This document shows, one piece after another, positions 44,282 to 53,349 of a DNA stretch of 64,000 bases (its first letter is position 1; the number at the start of each line of letters is the position of its first letter). Source of the stretch: Azophilus sp965220425. GTDB taxonomy: Bacteria; Pseudomonadota; Gammaproteobacteria; Pseudomonadales; Azotimanducaceae. The notes beneath the pieces are model-generated. The model was not told the DNA's origin. It did no database searches and saw only the letters and a program-made list of their open reading frames with translations. Both the position numbers and the translations under genes were made by a program. The stretch lies in assembly GCA_965220425.1 (NCBI GenBank), contig OZ244830.1, forward strand, positions 2,604,001 to 2,668,000. The letters are read 5' to 3'.

Positions 44282-45652
44282 TCAGGCAATGCGCGGCGAT
44301 GGCACGTAGGTGAACGGCTTCAACCGCAGAATCAACAGGGCGCCCAGCACCAGGCCGAAGGCGATGGCGCCCATGGCCAGGTCATAGGTGCCGGTCCGGT
44401 CGAAGACCAGGGCCATCAGGAAGGGAGTCACCCCCTGCGTGAGCACGACGACCGCGTAGGCCGTGCCGGTGATGGCGCCGTAGTGCTTCACGCCGAAGTA
44501 GCGGGAGATGAAATAGGGCAGCACGCCGTATTCGGTGCCCAGCCCGAATCCCAGCAGCAGGCCGGCGAGCAGCAGCAGCGGAAAGCTCGAAGTCGCGTCC
44601 AGCAATACCAGCCCGCCGAGCGCGACGACATAGAAGGGCGCGGCGATCCAGGGCTTGGGTACCCGATCGAGCAGGTAGCCGACGCCGATCTGCCAGGCGG
44701 CCGTGACCATCGAGAAGGTCGCCAGCACCGTCGCCGCCTGGGCTCGGGGCAGGCCCCGGTCTTCCAGCATCGGCACGACGTGAGCGAAGATCGCGGTCAT
44801 GCTGCCTGCGCCCAGCGCGATGGCGATGAGAATGATCCAGAAGGTTCCGGTGCGCCGAGCCTCGCCCAGGGTCAGGCCGCCGGCGGGCGTTGCCGGCGCC
44901 GCGGTAGCGGCGACATCGATGCCGGTGGACTCGGCGGCGGTGTCGGGAACGGTCGCTGGTTCGCCCGATTCCACGGTCGGCGGGTGTCCCCTGGTACCTG
45001 CGGACGGTGGGTGTCCCCTGGTACCCGATTGGGCGCCGCCTTGATCCTTCCCGGTCGATCCGGGAGGGTCCCACAGCAGCAGAAACAGAACCGGAAAACC
45101 GATGACCAGCACCGTGAGGGCGATGCCCTGAAAGCCGCCGCGCCAGCCGAAGGCGCTGATCAGGAGGTGAGCGAGTACGGGGGACAGAGCCGCCCCGGTA
45201 CCGTTGCCGAGGCCGCCGACGATGCCCAGGAACAACCCCCGGTTCCGGTCGAACCAGCTCGCGATCACCTTGGTGAACATGGCGGAGCTGGGAATGGCCG
45301 CGGTAAGGCCGATCAGCGCGTAGGCGATATAGAGATGGGTGAGGCTCGCGCCGATGAGCGAAACCGAGGCGATCGAGGCCGCAAAAAGAACGTTGCCGGC
45401 CAGGATAATGCGCCGGGCGCCGTAGCGGTCGATCATGCGTCCGATAACCGGGTAACCCAGCGCGCTGGCCACCGCGATGATGGTGAGCACGAAGGAGACC
45501 CCGGCGCGGCTCCAGTTGAACTCCGAAGTCAGGGGCATGAGGAACAGGCCGAATACGGTGTAGACCATCGGCGTCACGCTCACCGCGTTGCCGACCGTGC
45601 AGGCCGCAACCACGCCGGTCCGTCTGCTGAACAGGGCGGAAGAGCGCGGCAC
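44282..45652 (-). CDS. MFS transporter (monocarboxylate/OFA-like)
   Basis: 456 residues with 12 predicted segments and a long central loop. Motifs: GYPVIGRMIDRYGARRIILAG after segment 2, NRGLFLGIVGGLGNGTG, and the C-terminal ISRYFGVKHYGAITGTAYA typical of MCT/OFA carriers. The central loop contains a tandem GTRGHPPSAGTRGHPPTV. The GTG start is two bases after the stop of the amidohydrolase gene, so the two are co-transcribed. Probably imports an organic acid. Confidence 0.88.
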   Translation of the reverse strand: MPRSSALFSRRTGVVAACTVGNAVSVTPMVYTVFGLFLMPLTSEFNWSRAGVSFVLTIIAVASALGYPVIGRMIDRYGARRIILAGNVLFAASIASVSLIGASLTHLYIAYALIGLTAAIPSSAMFTKVIASWFDRNRGLFLGIVGGLGNGTGAALSPVLAHLLISAFGWRGGFQGIALTVLVIGFPVLFLLLWDPPGSTGKDQGGAQSGTRGHPPSAGTRGHPPTVESGEPATVPDTAAESTGIDVAATAAPATPAGGLTLGEARRTGTFWIILIAIALGAGSMTAIFAHVVPMLEDRGLPRAQAATVLATFSMVTAAWQIGVGYLLDRVPKPWIAAPFYVVALGGLVLLDATSSFPLLLLAGLLLGFGLGTEYGVLPYFISRYFGVKHYGAITGTAYAVVVLTQGVTPFLMALVFDRTGTYDLAMGAIAFGLVLGALLILRLKPFTYVPSPRIA

Positions 45653-45654
45653 GG

Positions 45655-47067
45655 CTACACGACCGGCCAGGGACAGACCAGCGGTATGCCCGACCGCGCG
45701 ACGATCGCTTCGGCGGCGGTCTGGGCTTTCGCGTACAGCGATGCCTCGTCCAGCATCGTGCAGCGATGGTTGTCTACCAGTCGAACGCCGTCCACCCAGA
45801 CGCTGTGAACGCCTCTGCCGTCAGCGGAATTCACCAGTTGATTGACGACGTTGAGTACGGGCCGCCACTCGGGACGGTCGGTGTCGTGCAGCACGAAATC
45901 CGCTTTCTTCCCGGCTTCGAGCGAGCCGTTCTCGTCCTGCAGGCGCAGCGCCGCGGAGGCATTCAGCGTAGCCATGGTCAAGGCGTCGTACGCGGAGAAC
46001 ATCCCGGCATCCTGTCGCGCATCCTTGAAGACCGCGGCGACGGTTTTCATCGTATGCATCAGGTCGGACGTGTCTCCATCGGTGCCGAGGCACAGGTTGA
46101 TGCCCGCCCGGGCCATCTCCGGGAATCGCCCGGCAGTGGTGATGCCGCTGGCGTTCCTGAGCGCCGCCAGGGAGCAGTGGATGATGTTGGTGGCGGTCTC
46201 CGCGAGGCATCGGAATTCCTCGTCGTCGATGTGCACCGCGTGGGTCAGCGAGACGTTTTCACCCAGAGCGCCAATGGCGGCCAGGTGTGAGATGGGGCGC
46301 TGACCGGTGTTTTCCAGGAACCATTGCGCATCGGTGGCGTGCGGGCTCATGTGCGCGGAGACGCCGAGCCCGTGCGCATCCGCCAGGGATTTGGCCGCCA
46401 GCCAGACCTCATCCGGGTTCGTGGTGTGGCCGACGAGTAGCGGCCAGGCGGCGATTCTGGCGTTCTGCCCCGTGGGATAGCGGGCGACTTCGTCTTCCAG
46501 TATTCGAATGGCGGCATCGATGGCGGCTGCCTCCTCCGCGGGTTCGCTGCAACGGCCTTCCACCCAGGCGCCGACCCGGCCGCGAATGCCCGTGCCCTTT
46601 AGTCCGTCCACGACGGCATCGAGGTAGCGTACGGTCCCGGCCTCCAGGAAGCAGGTGGTGCCGTTCTTCAACATCTGCACGGCAGCCAGTTGCGCGGACA
46701 GCCGCTCGTCGTCCGCCGTGTGCGCCAGGAACCGGGGGATGACCCACCGGCTCAGTTTCTCGGCGAAGCCCGCATCGATTTCATCGGGTACATGGCCCCG
46801 GGTCAGGGGATCGCCGGTGATATGGATATGGGCATCGATGAATCCGGGCGTGATGACGAAACGTCGGGCGTCAATGGTCTCGCGCGCGGTGAAGCGGCGT
46901 TGGGCATCGCTGCGCTTGCCGGCGAATGCGAGCCGGTCGCCCCGGACCGCCAGTGCGCCGTCCCTGACGATCCGGCGTTCGGCATCCATGGTGATCAGGG
47001 TGCCGCCGACAATCAGCGTATCGGCTGTCTTCCGGGTGGGCGGAGCCTGAGATCGAAGGTTTGCCAT
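45655..47067 (-). CDS. Amidohydrolase (TrzA/AtzA-like deaminase family)
   Basis: Metal-dependent hydrolase with the subtype III amidohydrolase pattern: His80 and His82 (GFIDAHIHITGD), a His in GVSAHMSPHA, a His in SLTHAVHIDDEE and Asp in CLGTDGDTSD. About 470 residues from ATG 47067 (TTG 47094 is less likely). Relatives deaminate or dechlorinate N-heterocycles, guanine or cytosine analogues. It lies between an acyl-CoA ligase and an MFS gene on one strand. Confidence 0.88.
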   Translation of the reverse strand: MANLRSQAPPTRKTADTLIVGGTLITMDAERRIVRDGALAVRGDRLAFAGKRSDAQRRFTARETIDARRFVITPGFIDAHIHITGDPLTRGHVPDEIDAGFAEKLSRWVIPRFLAHTADDERLSAQLAAVQMLKNGTTCFLEAGTVRYLDAVVDGLKGTGIRGRVGAWVEGRCSEPAEEAAAIDAAIRILEDEVARYPTGQNARIAAWPLLVGHTTNPDEVWLAAKSLADAHGLGVSAHMSPHATDAQWFLENTGQRPISHLAAIGALGENVSLTHAVHIDDEEFRCLAETATNIIHCSLAALRNASGITTAGRFPEMARAGINLCLGTDGDTSDLMHTMKTVAAVFKDARQDAGMFSAYDALTMATLNASAALRLQDENGSLEAGKKADFVLHDTDRPEWRPVLNVVNQLVNSADGRGVHSVWVDGVRLVDNHRCTMLDEASLYAKAQTAAEAIVARSGIPLVCPWPVV

Positions 47068-47181
47068 GGTGCGATTCGGGATCGTGACGGTCAAAAGGAA
47101 TCAGAGCCAGTGAACACCAACGGGCTTGACTGCGCCAATAACGGCGTTTTCGACGGCGGTCCGTGGCGGGTAGCCGGCGAC

Positions 47182-48699
47182 TCAATCGGCACGCCCCAGC
47201 TCCATGTCCTTGAGGACTGTCTTGACCACCTTGCCGTTATTGTTCTTCGGCAGATCGTCGACGATCCGGTAGTGACGGGGCCGTTTGAACCGGGCGATGT
47301 TACCGATGCAGAACGCATCGAGCGCACCCGTATCGATGCCGCACCCGGTTCGCGGCACCACGTATGCCACGACGGTCTCGCCCCATTCCCGGTCCGCCCG
47401 GCCGACCACGGCCGCCTCGGCCACGGTTTCGTGCAGAGTCAATACGTCTTCCACTTCCCGCGGGTAGATGTTGCTGCCCCCGGAGATGATGACGTCCTTG
47501 GCGCGGTCCTTGAGCGTGAGGAATCCCTCCCCGTCGAAACAGCCGACATCTCCGGTATGCAGCCAGCCATCGCGCAGTGTACGGGCGGTAGCTTCGGGAT
47601 TGCGCCAGTAACCGCTCATGACCGTCTCGCCGTGCACGAGGATCTCGCCGACCTCCCCCGGCCCGAGAGGACCGCCATCCGCATCCACGGTGCGCACTTC
47701 CACGGCGCTCTGCGGAATGCCCACCGATGCCAGCCGCTCGCGCCATCTCGGGTGGTCCCTCTCCGCATGTACCCGGGCACTGAGCGCGGTAATCGTCATG
47801 GGGCTCTCGCCCTGGCCGTACAGTTGCGCGAGCTTGGGCCCGTACTGCTCGATGGCGGCGATGGCGTCGGCCGTATACATGGGGCCGCCGCCGTAGACGA
47901 TGGTTTTCAGGTTGGCCGTGTCCGTATCGGCGGGGTGATCGAGCAGCCGTTTCACCATTGTCGGTGCGGCGAAGAAAACCAGGTTCGGCCAGGCGGTGAT
48001 CAGTTCGCAGATCTCGGCAGCATCGAAGCCGCCGCTTTCGGGTATGACATGGCAACTCGCCTGCATGACATGGGGCAGCGCGTACAGGCCGGAGCCGTGG
48101 CTCAGCGGCGCGGCGTGCAGAATGGCGGTCCAGGGCGATTGCTTGTCGACATCGGCGAAGTAGCACCAGGACATCGCCTGAAGGTTGCGGTGGCTCAGGG
48201 TAGCCCCCTTGGGCAGCCCGGTGGTGCCGCTGGTATAGAACACCCAGGCGGGGGTTTCGGGCGGTACCCGCATGAGAGGTACAGGTTCCGAAGCGAGCAT
48301 GGCCTGGTAATCGCTGGCGGCGACATCGACCACCCTGCACGATGCATCGCCGCTCAATCCGGACAGACCGGGCGCCAGGGCCGGCGAGGCGAAGCAGAGC
48401 CGTGCCTCGCAGTTGTCGAGGATGTAGGCAAGCTCATTGAGATGCAGCTTGGCATTGACCGGCACGGCGACCAGGCCGGCGTGCCAGCAGGCATAGAGGA
48501 TTTCCAGATATTCCGGACAGTTGTTCATTGCCAGGGCAACGGGATTGCCCGGCCGCAACTGCTTGCGCAACGCACCGGCCAGCCGCGCGACGCGTTCGGC
48601 GACTTTCCCGTAGTTGAACAGCGTCTTCGCGCCGACGGCGACGGCGGGACGGTCGCCTGCCGTCACTCCGGCACGGGCCAGGTGTGTCGCGATGTTCAT
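47182..48699 (-). CDS. AMP-dependent acyl-CoA ligase
   Basis: 505 residues of the ANL superfamily. The AMP-binding motif is YTSGTTGLPKGATLSH (about 155-170), with YGGGPMY, YGQGES, TGDVGCFDGEGFLTLKDRAKDVI and the C-terminal catalytic Lys in NNNGKVVKTV. It activates a carboxylic acid to its CoA thioester; the position suggests an aromatic or short acid intermediate. First gene of the minus-strand group running to the TonB receptor. Confidence 0.9.
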   Translation of the reverse strand: MNIATHLARAGVTAGDRPAVAVGAKTLFNYGKVAERVARLAGALRKQLRPGNPVALAMNNCPEYLEILYACWHAGLVAVPVNAKLHLNELAYILDNCEARLCFASPALAPGLSGLSGDASCRVVDVAASDYQAMLASEPVPLMRVPPETPAWVFYTSGTTGLPKGATLSHRNLQAMSWCYFADVDKQSPWTAILHAAPLSHGSGLYALPHVMQASCHVIPESGGFDAAEICELITAWPNLVFFAAPTMVKRLLDHPADTDTANLKTIVYGGGPMYTADAIAAIEQYGPKLAQLYGQGESPMTITALSARVHAERDHPRWRERLASVGIPQSAVEVRTVDADGGPLGPGEVGEILVHGETVMSGYWRNPEATARTLRDGWLHTGDVGCFDGEGFLTLKDRAKDVIISGGSNIYPREVEDVLTLHETVAEAAVVGRADREWGETVVAYVVPRTGCGIDTGALDAFCIGNIARFKRPRHYRIVDDLPKNNNGKVVKTVLKDMELGRAD

Positions 48700-48930
48700 G
48701 AGTGCCTCTTCCCGGTTCGATTGCGCTCTCGTCAGCCCTCTCGAACGCTTCTACCCAGTCCAGTCGGATGACGGTGGGTGCGGTCTCGGGGCAAGCCGGA
48801 TTCTGCTCGTACCGCATTCGTTTGGCCAGCCGGCGTTGCAACCCCTGCCAATATGCTCGATATTGGCTGCGGGCCGCGCCTTGCATTGACGCGCCGAGCG
48901 AGCTCTGAAATGGCAGCAACTTGTGGGACC

Positions 48931-49055
48931 TAGTCCGCATCGCTCACCAGCTTTCGTCGCGAGGGCGTCGAGGCGCCGTGTAAGCGTGGCCGCGCGGCCG
49001 CGCTTGCGCGATGCATCGGCTTCCGCAGCAGGAAGTTGGTGAGCAATGCGGGCTA
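48931..49055. mobile_element. MITE-2 copy, 125 bp, overlapping the hyuA start
   Basis: TAGTCCGCATCGCTCACCAG at the left and AGTTGGTGAGCAATGCGGGC at the right form inverted ends, with TA next to both. An inner GC palindrome (about 48985-49010, GGCCGCGCGGCC) is present. The right end carries GGTGAG and the ATG used by hyuA. Confidence 0.8.
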
Positions 49056-51121
49056 AGTACGCCCTGGCGGTCGATATCGGGGGTACGTTTACCGACGCCG
49101 TGCTGTTGAGCAGTACCGGGCGTGCCTGGACCGACAAGACGCTCACTACCCACGGCGACCTGCTCGAAGGTTTCTTCCACGTCTGCGAACGGGTATCGGA
49201 CCGCGCCGGCATCCGGTTGCGGGACGTGAACGATGTGGTGACCCACGCGACCACCATCGTCACCAACGTACTGATCGAGCGCAAGGGCTCCCCGACCGGG
49301 TTGATCGTCACGCAAGGGTTTCGCGATGTGCTCTACATCCGCGACGAGCATCGCTACGACATGTTCGATGCCCAGATCGAGTACGCAGAGCCGTTGATCC
49401 CGGCAGAGCGCACCTGGGGTGTCGCCGAGCGGACCTATGCCGACGGGTCCGTGGGCCGGGCCGTGGATGCGGATGCCGCCCAGGCGCTGGCGCGGGAGGT
49501 GCAAGCCGCGGGGATCGCCTCCGTTGCCGTGTGCCTGTTGAACAGCTACTGCAACCCGGCCAACGAGCAGGCGCTGTTGCGCGCGTTCCGGGCCGCGGCG
49601 CCGCGGGTTTTCGTATCGCTCTCCAGCGACGTGGCGCCGCAGATGCGGGAATACCTGCGCGCCAGCACGACCGCGGTGAATGCCTATGCGGTGCCGACTT
49701 CCCGGCCCTATCTCGACGCGCTGATGCAGAGAATGCGGGCGAGCGGCTGTGCGCGGGAACCGTTGATCATGCTCTCCAACGGCGGCGTGGTCGGAGCGCG
49801 GATAGCGGGCGATCATCCCGTGCGCATGATCGAATCGGGCCCGGCGGCGGGCGCACTGGTGGCGGGCCACATTGCCCGGAAATACGGGATCGGGGACCTG
49901 GTCTCCTTCGACATGGGAGGGACCACCGCCAAGGCCTGCCTGATACAGTCGGGGAAACCCCTGGTCGCGGGGGAGTTCGAAGTGGACCGGCGCTACCGGT
50001 TCAAGCCCGGCAGCGGCATGCCCATCACCGTACCGTCCATCGACATGATCGAGATCGGCGCGGGCGGCGGTTCCATCGCCAGGGTGAACGAGCTGGGGCT
50101 GATGAAGGTCGGGCCGGACAGCGCCGGATCCGATCCCGGACCGGCCTGCTACGCGGCAGGCGGCAGCGATGCATGCGTCACCGATGCCGATGTCGTGCTC
50201 GGGATACTGGATCCGAACCATTTTCTCGGTGGCGACATGACGCTAGATGCGGCCGCCGCGGAGCGCGCGGTCGGGCAACTGGCGGAGTGCCTGGGCGTCA
50301 CCGCGAAGGACGCCGCGTTCGGCGTTTTCAGCGTTGTCGGCGAATCCATGGCCGCGGCAGCGCGCACGCACGCGACAGAGCGTGGCGTGAACTACCGTGG
50401 TCTGCCGCTCCTGGCGTTCGGTGGCGCCGGCCCGGTGCATGCCTGTTACGTCGCCGAACGGCTCGACAGTTCCAGCGTCATCTATCCGCCCATGGCCAGC
50501 GTCCTCAGCGCGTTCGGGACGCTGGTAACACCCACGCGCCTGGATCTCGCCCGGGGCGGCCTTTGCCGGCTGGGCGAGATCGATTGGACACTGGTTGCCG
50601 GGTTGATCCAGGGTATGCGCATCGAGGGACGAGAGGCCCTCCTGGAGGCGGGGATCGATGCCGGCCGCATTGCCTACGCGTTCTCCGCCGACATGCGCTA
50701 CGCGGGCCAGCAGACCGAAGTGACGGTAGCGTTCGATGCGGATCCGAGCGAAGCCAGGGATCGCAATGCGCTTCGATCGGGATTCGACGCCGCCTACGAA
50801 GCGCTCTACGGCGTACGGCTCGACGATATGGATGTGGAGGTGGTCAACTGGCGGATCACCGCTCACGGCGGCGAAACCGGTCGCGAGGCGCGGTTCGATC
50901 CGGCTGCGGTCCGGGGAAGGGCGAAAAGTGTCCGGGATGTCTATCTCGGGGGAGAGGAGAGGGCGGTACCGGTGTACGATCGGGCTGCTCTGGCCGCGGG
51001 CCAGGTTATAGACGGGCCAGTGATTGTCGAGGAGCGCGAAACGACGGTATTCGTGCTGCCGGGGTGGCGGATGCGGGTCGATGAGGACGGCGGCCTCATC
51101 GCCGACCGGCTGACGAGGTGA
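49046..51121 (+). CDS. Hydantoinase/oxoprolinase, subunit A (HyuA type)
   Basis: 691 residues. An N-terminal actin-like ATPase has the motif DIGGTFTDAVL (about 10-20), and FDMGGTTAKACL marks the second phosphate loop. The family is ATP-dependent hydrolases of cyclic amides (N-methylhydantoin, 5-oxoproline) or acetone-carboxylase-like enzymes. The ATG (MRAKYALAVDIGGT) lies in the right end of a MITE-2 copy, which also offers GGTGAG as ribosome site. The B subunit gene is 2.2 kb away, behind an insertion element. Confidence 0.9.
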   Translation: MRAKYALAVDIGGTFTDAVLLSSTGRAWTDKTLTTHGDLLEGFFHVCERVSDRAGIRLRDVNDVVTHATTIVTNVLIERKGSPTGLIVTQGFRDVLYIRDEHRYDMFDAQIEYAEPLIPAERTWGVAERTYADGSVGRAVDADAAQALAREVQAAGIASVAVCLLNSYCNPANEQALLRAFRAAAPRVFVSLSSDVAPQMREYLRASTTAVNAYAVPTSRPYLDALMQRMRASGCAREPLIMLSNGGVVGARIAGDHPVRMIESGPAAGALVAGHIARKYGIGDLVSFDMGGTTAKACLIQSGKPLVAGEFEVDRRYRFKPGSGMPITVPSIDMIEIGAGGGSIARVNELGLMKVGPDSAGSDPGPACYAAGGSDACVTDADVVLGILDPNHFLGGDMTLDAAAAERAVGQLAECLGVTAKDAAFGVFSVVGESMAAAARTHATERGVNYRGLPLLAFGGAGPVHACYVAERLDSSSVIYPPMASVLSAFGTLVTPTRLDLARGGLCRLGEIDWTLVAGLIQGMRIEGREALLEAGIDAGRIAYAFSADMRYAGQQTEVTVAFDADPSEARDRNALRSGFDAAYEALYGVRLDDMDVEVVNWRITAHGGETGREARFDPAAVRGRAKSVRDVYLGGEERAVPVYDRAALAAGQVIDGPVIVEERETTVFVLPGWRMRVDEDGGLIADRLTR

Positions 51122-51191
51122 TGTCTCAGACCGGGGTGAAGGCGGCAGGGGCGCGCCAAGGTGACTCACTTGTCAACCTTGTCCCGCGGGC

Positions 51192-51484
51192 TAGCCCGCA
51201 TATTTCACCAAGCCGCTTGTCGAGTTGACGAATGTCTTTTGATTTCGCTCACCTTTATTGCGTTTTTCGGCTTTCTGTAGCGTTACATACCGCGCTGGCC
51301 GCGCCCTCGCTGGTCTTTTGCCCGTATGCGCGCACATGCTCCCTACACCATAGGCGTGGCTATGCTTTAAGCTCGCGAGCACGCGCATGGAGCCCTCAGC
51401 CGGGGAGCGCGAGGGGCTTGCCTCTCGCATGTGGACCAGAAAATCCTGCGCGATCATCGCGGCCCTTGGTGAAACATGCGGGCT
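51192..51484. mobile_element. MITE-1 copy c
   Basis: The left end TAGCCCGCATATTTCACCAA and right end with CTTGGTGAAACATGCGGGCT are inverted. Both ends carry matching changes from the 4516 copy. The inner left arm GCCCGTATGCGCG is kept, but its right partner is degraded and replaced by CGCGAGGGGCTTGCCTCTCGC. It lies between hyuA and the IS110 element. Confidence 0.8.
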
Positions 51485-51561
51485 GATATGTTTTGACCTG
51501 TCAACCCGTCTCAAGGAATTTCCTCACGTCCTCTTCTCCGGAATGAAAAAATTTGTTGTCG

Positions 51562-51698
51562 GCGCGGTGGATATGTGGGCGAGAGGCACGCGAGTGTGGG
51601 CAGGCGGTGGGCAACGCGCCAGCGTTGTCCACGGGCTGTCCACACGGCCCGAAGGGCGCGCGCCGGTCCGTAAGGACTCGTCCACATATCCACCGCGC
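51562..51698. repeat. Nested inverted repeat in the IS110 non-coding arm
   Basis: GCGCGGTGGATATGTGG (51562-51578) pairs perfectly with CCACATATCCACCGCGC (51682-51698). Inside, CAACGC-gcca-GCGTTG forms a smaller stem. It could be an independent MITE or part of the bridge RNA of the IS110 element, which in the IS1111 group is encoded 3' of the transposase. Confidence 0.5.
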
Positions 51699-51986
51699 TC
51701 TCGCACATTGCGACGCTCGTACAATCATCGAAAGCGTCGTCATGGCGATGAGCGTGTTGGGTCAGGACAAGGCCGGGCTGATTGCGACGGTGGATCATGC
51801 TGATATGCGTGGATTGGGTACCGACCGGACTTCACTACGTCGCGGAGCTGGCCTTTCTCTAGTGGCAGGGATCGCCGACCGGTACGCCCGTTCAGGGATC
51901 GTACCGACAGCACCGGTTATAGCCCGAACAAGGGTTCTCCACACCGGCCCGATCCTGCCCTGACTCAACACGCCCAGACCTCCTCC

Positions 51987-53213
51987 TTATCCGATATCGA
52001 GCGCGTCTTCCGGTCGCGGCGTGTCACTGGCGTAGCCCGCGGCCGGTAGGATCTGCGGCATCTCGCGTCGCACGATGTCCCAGATGAAGCCCGTCAACTC
52101 GCGCGCCACGGCGACGTTCGCCTGCTTGCTGTTCTTGCCCGCCTTAAGCAGGTGCCGATAGCGGCCGCACAAGCGGCGCTGCGCCTTCCAGGCAATCGCC
52201 TTGGCCTCCTCCGATGCCGCAGCCGCCTTGCGTTCGAGATGCGCGGTGCGCCGCGCCGGAAACCGGTAACACCAGGCCGATTCCACCAGCACGCGCCGCG
52301 CCTGGCGGTTGCCGGTCCGGGTGATCCCGCCCTGGCGGCGGCGCCCCCCGGAACTGTGTTCGCTCGGCACCAGCCCCAGATAGGCCATCAACTGCCCTGG
52401 CTTGTCGAAGCGGCTCACGTCGCCCAACTCCGAAAGCACTGTCATCGCCGTGATCACATCAACGCCGCGCAACGCAATGAGCGAGCGCACCACCGGCGCC
52501 ATCGACCAGCCCGCCAACGCCTCATGCAACTGCTTCGTCAACGCCGATACCCGATCGCTCGCCGCACGCACGCCATCCAGGTATTCCCGAAACGCCCATT
52601 CCTGCCAGTCCCGCTCGAAGCGCTGGCCGTCCAGCCACGCAAAGTGCGCCTGCGTCCAGCAACTGCGCGACCAGTGCCGACCATGGCGTAGCAGAAACGC
52701 GCCCAGTTGCTGGCGCGCCTTGCGCTCGGCGTTCTTGAAATCCGCCCGCGTGCGCACCAGGTCCCGCATCGCCTCCTGCTCCTCGTCCGGAACCCACACC
52801 GGCGTCAACTCCCCGCTGCGCGACAACCGCGCCAGCTTGCAGGCATCACGCCGATCCGTCTTGATCCGCTCGCCTGGCGCCTTCGGGATCCGCGACGGCG
52901 CCACCACCGCACAATCGAAACCCAACCCCTTCAGTTGACGGTACACCTCGTAACCGCACGGACCCGCCTCGTAACAGAACTGGATCACCTCGCCGTCGTA
53001 CCGTCGGACCAGCTTATCGGCCAGCTTGCCGATCGCCGTCGGTTGGTTGGCCAACTCCCCCAAATAGGTGGGCGATTCCCGGCCCGCCGGCGCCACCGCC
53101 ACCGCAATGGTGTCCTTGTGCACGTCCAAGCCGACATAAGCCGCATAGTTGATGTCCGATCTCCGCACTTGCCCGGATACCGTTTCCGCTTCGTTTGCTC
53201 TAAAGTCTTGCAT
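51987..53213 (-). CDS. IS110-family transposase (DEDD recombinase)
   Basis: 408 residues. The RuvC-like DEDD domain shows Asp30 (VGLDVHKDT), Glu82 (CYEAGPCGY), Asp120 and Asp123 (KTDRRDACKLA). The C-terminal Tnp20 domain has LRGVDVITAMTVLSELGD and SEHSSGGRRRQGGITRTGN with the catalytic Ser. The gene is intact, so the element may be active. IS110 enzymes are guided by a bridge RNA from the element's flank. Confidence 0.93.
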   Translation of the reverse strand: MQDFRANEAETVSGQVRRSDINYAAYVGLDVHKDTIAVAVAPAGRESPTYLGELANQPTAIGKLADKLVRRYDGEVIQFCYEAGPCGYEVYRQLKGLGFDCAVVAPSRIPKAPGERIKTDRRDACKLARLSRSGELTPVWVPDEEQEAMRDLVRTRADFKNAERKARQQLGAFLLRHGRHWSRSCWTQAHFAWLDGQRFERDWQEWAFREYLDGVRAASDRVSALTKQLHEALAGWSMAPVVRSLIALRGVDVITAMTVLSELGDVSRFDKPGQLMAYLGLVPSEHSSGGRRRQGGITRTGNRQARRVLVESAWCYRFPARRTAHLERKAAAASEEAKAIAWKAQRRLCGRYRHLLKAGKNSKQANVAVARELTGFIWDIVRREMPQILPAAGYASDTPRPEDALDIG

Positions 53214-53349
53214 TACCTGCCCTCCTCAATTCTGGCTCTGTCTCGGTGGCCATCATGACCGCCCCCAAGATAATCCACGCGCTTGAGGACGGGCAGGTCA
53301 AAACATGATGTCTAGAGGGATGGCCGGATAAGGGGTAGGCGGGTCGAAG

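Larger units (their letters stand above)
51488..53306. mobile_element. IS110-family insertion element (limits tentative)
   Basis: The transposase gene (51987-53213) is bracketed by an inverted pair, ATGTTTTGACCTG (51488-51500) and CAGGTCAAAACAT (53294-53306), each followed inward by a GACGGG/CCCGTC match. GAT flanks both sides. The long non-coding part (about 500 bases) lies 3' of the transposase, as in the IS1111 group. IS110 elements usually have no clear terminal repeats, so the real ends could be inside these borders. Confidence 0.55.

Noticed and set aside
48704..48930. Short minus-strand ORF upstream of the acyl-CoA ligase
   Set aside because: It overlaps the ligase start in another frame and shows no recognisable domain.
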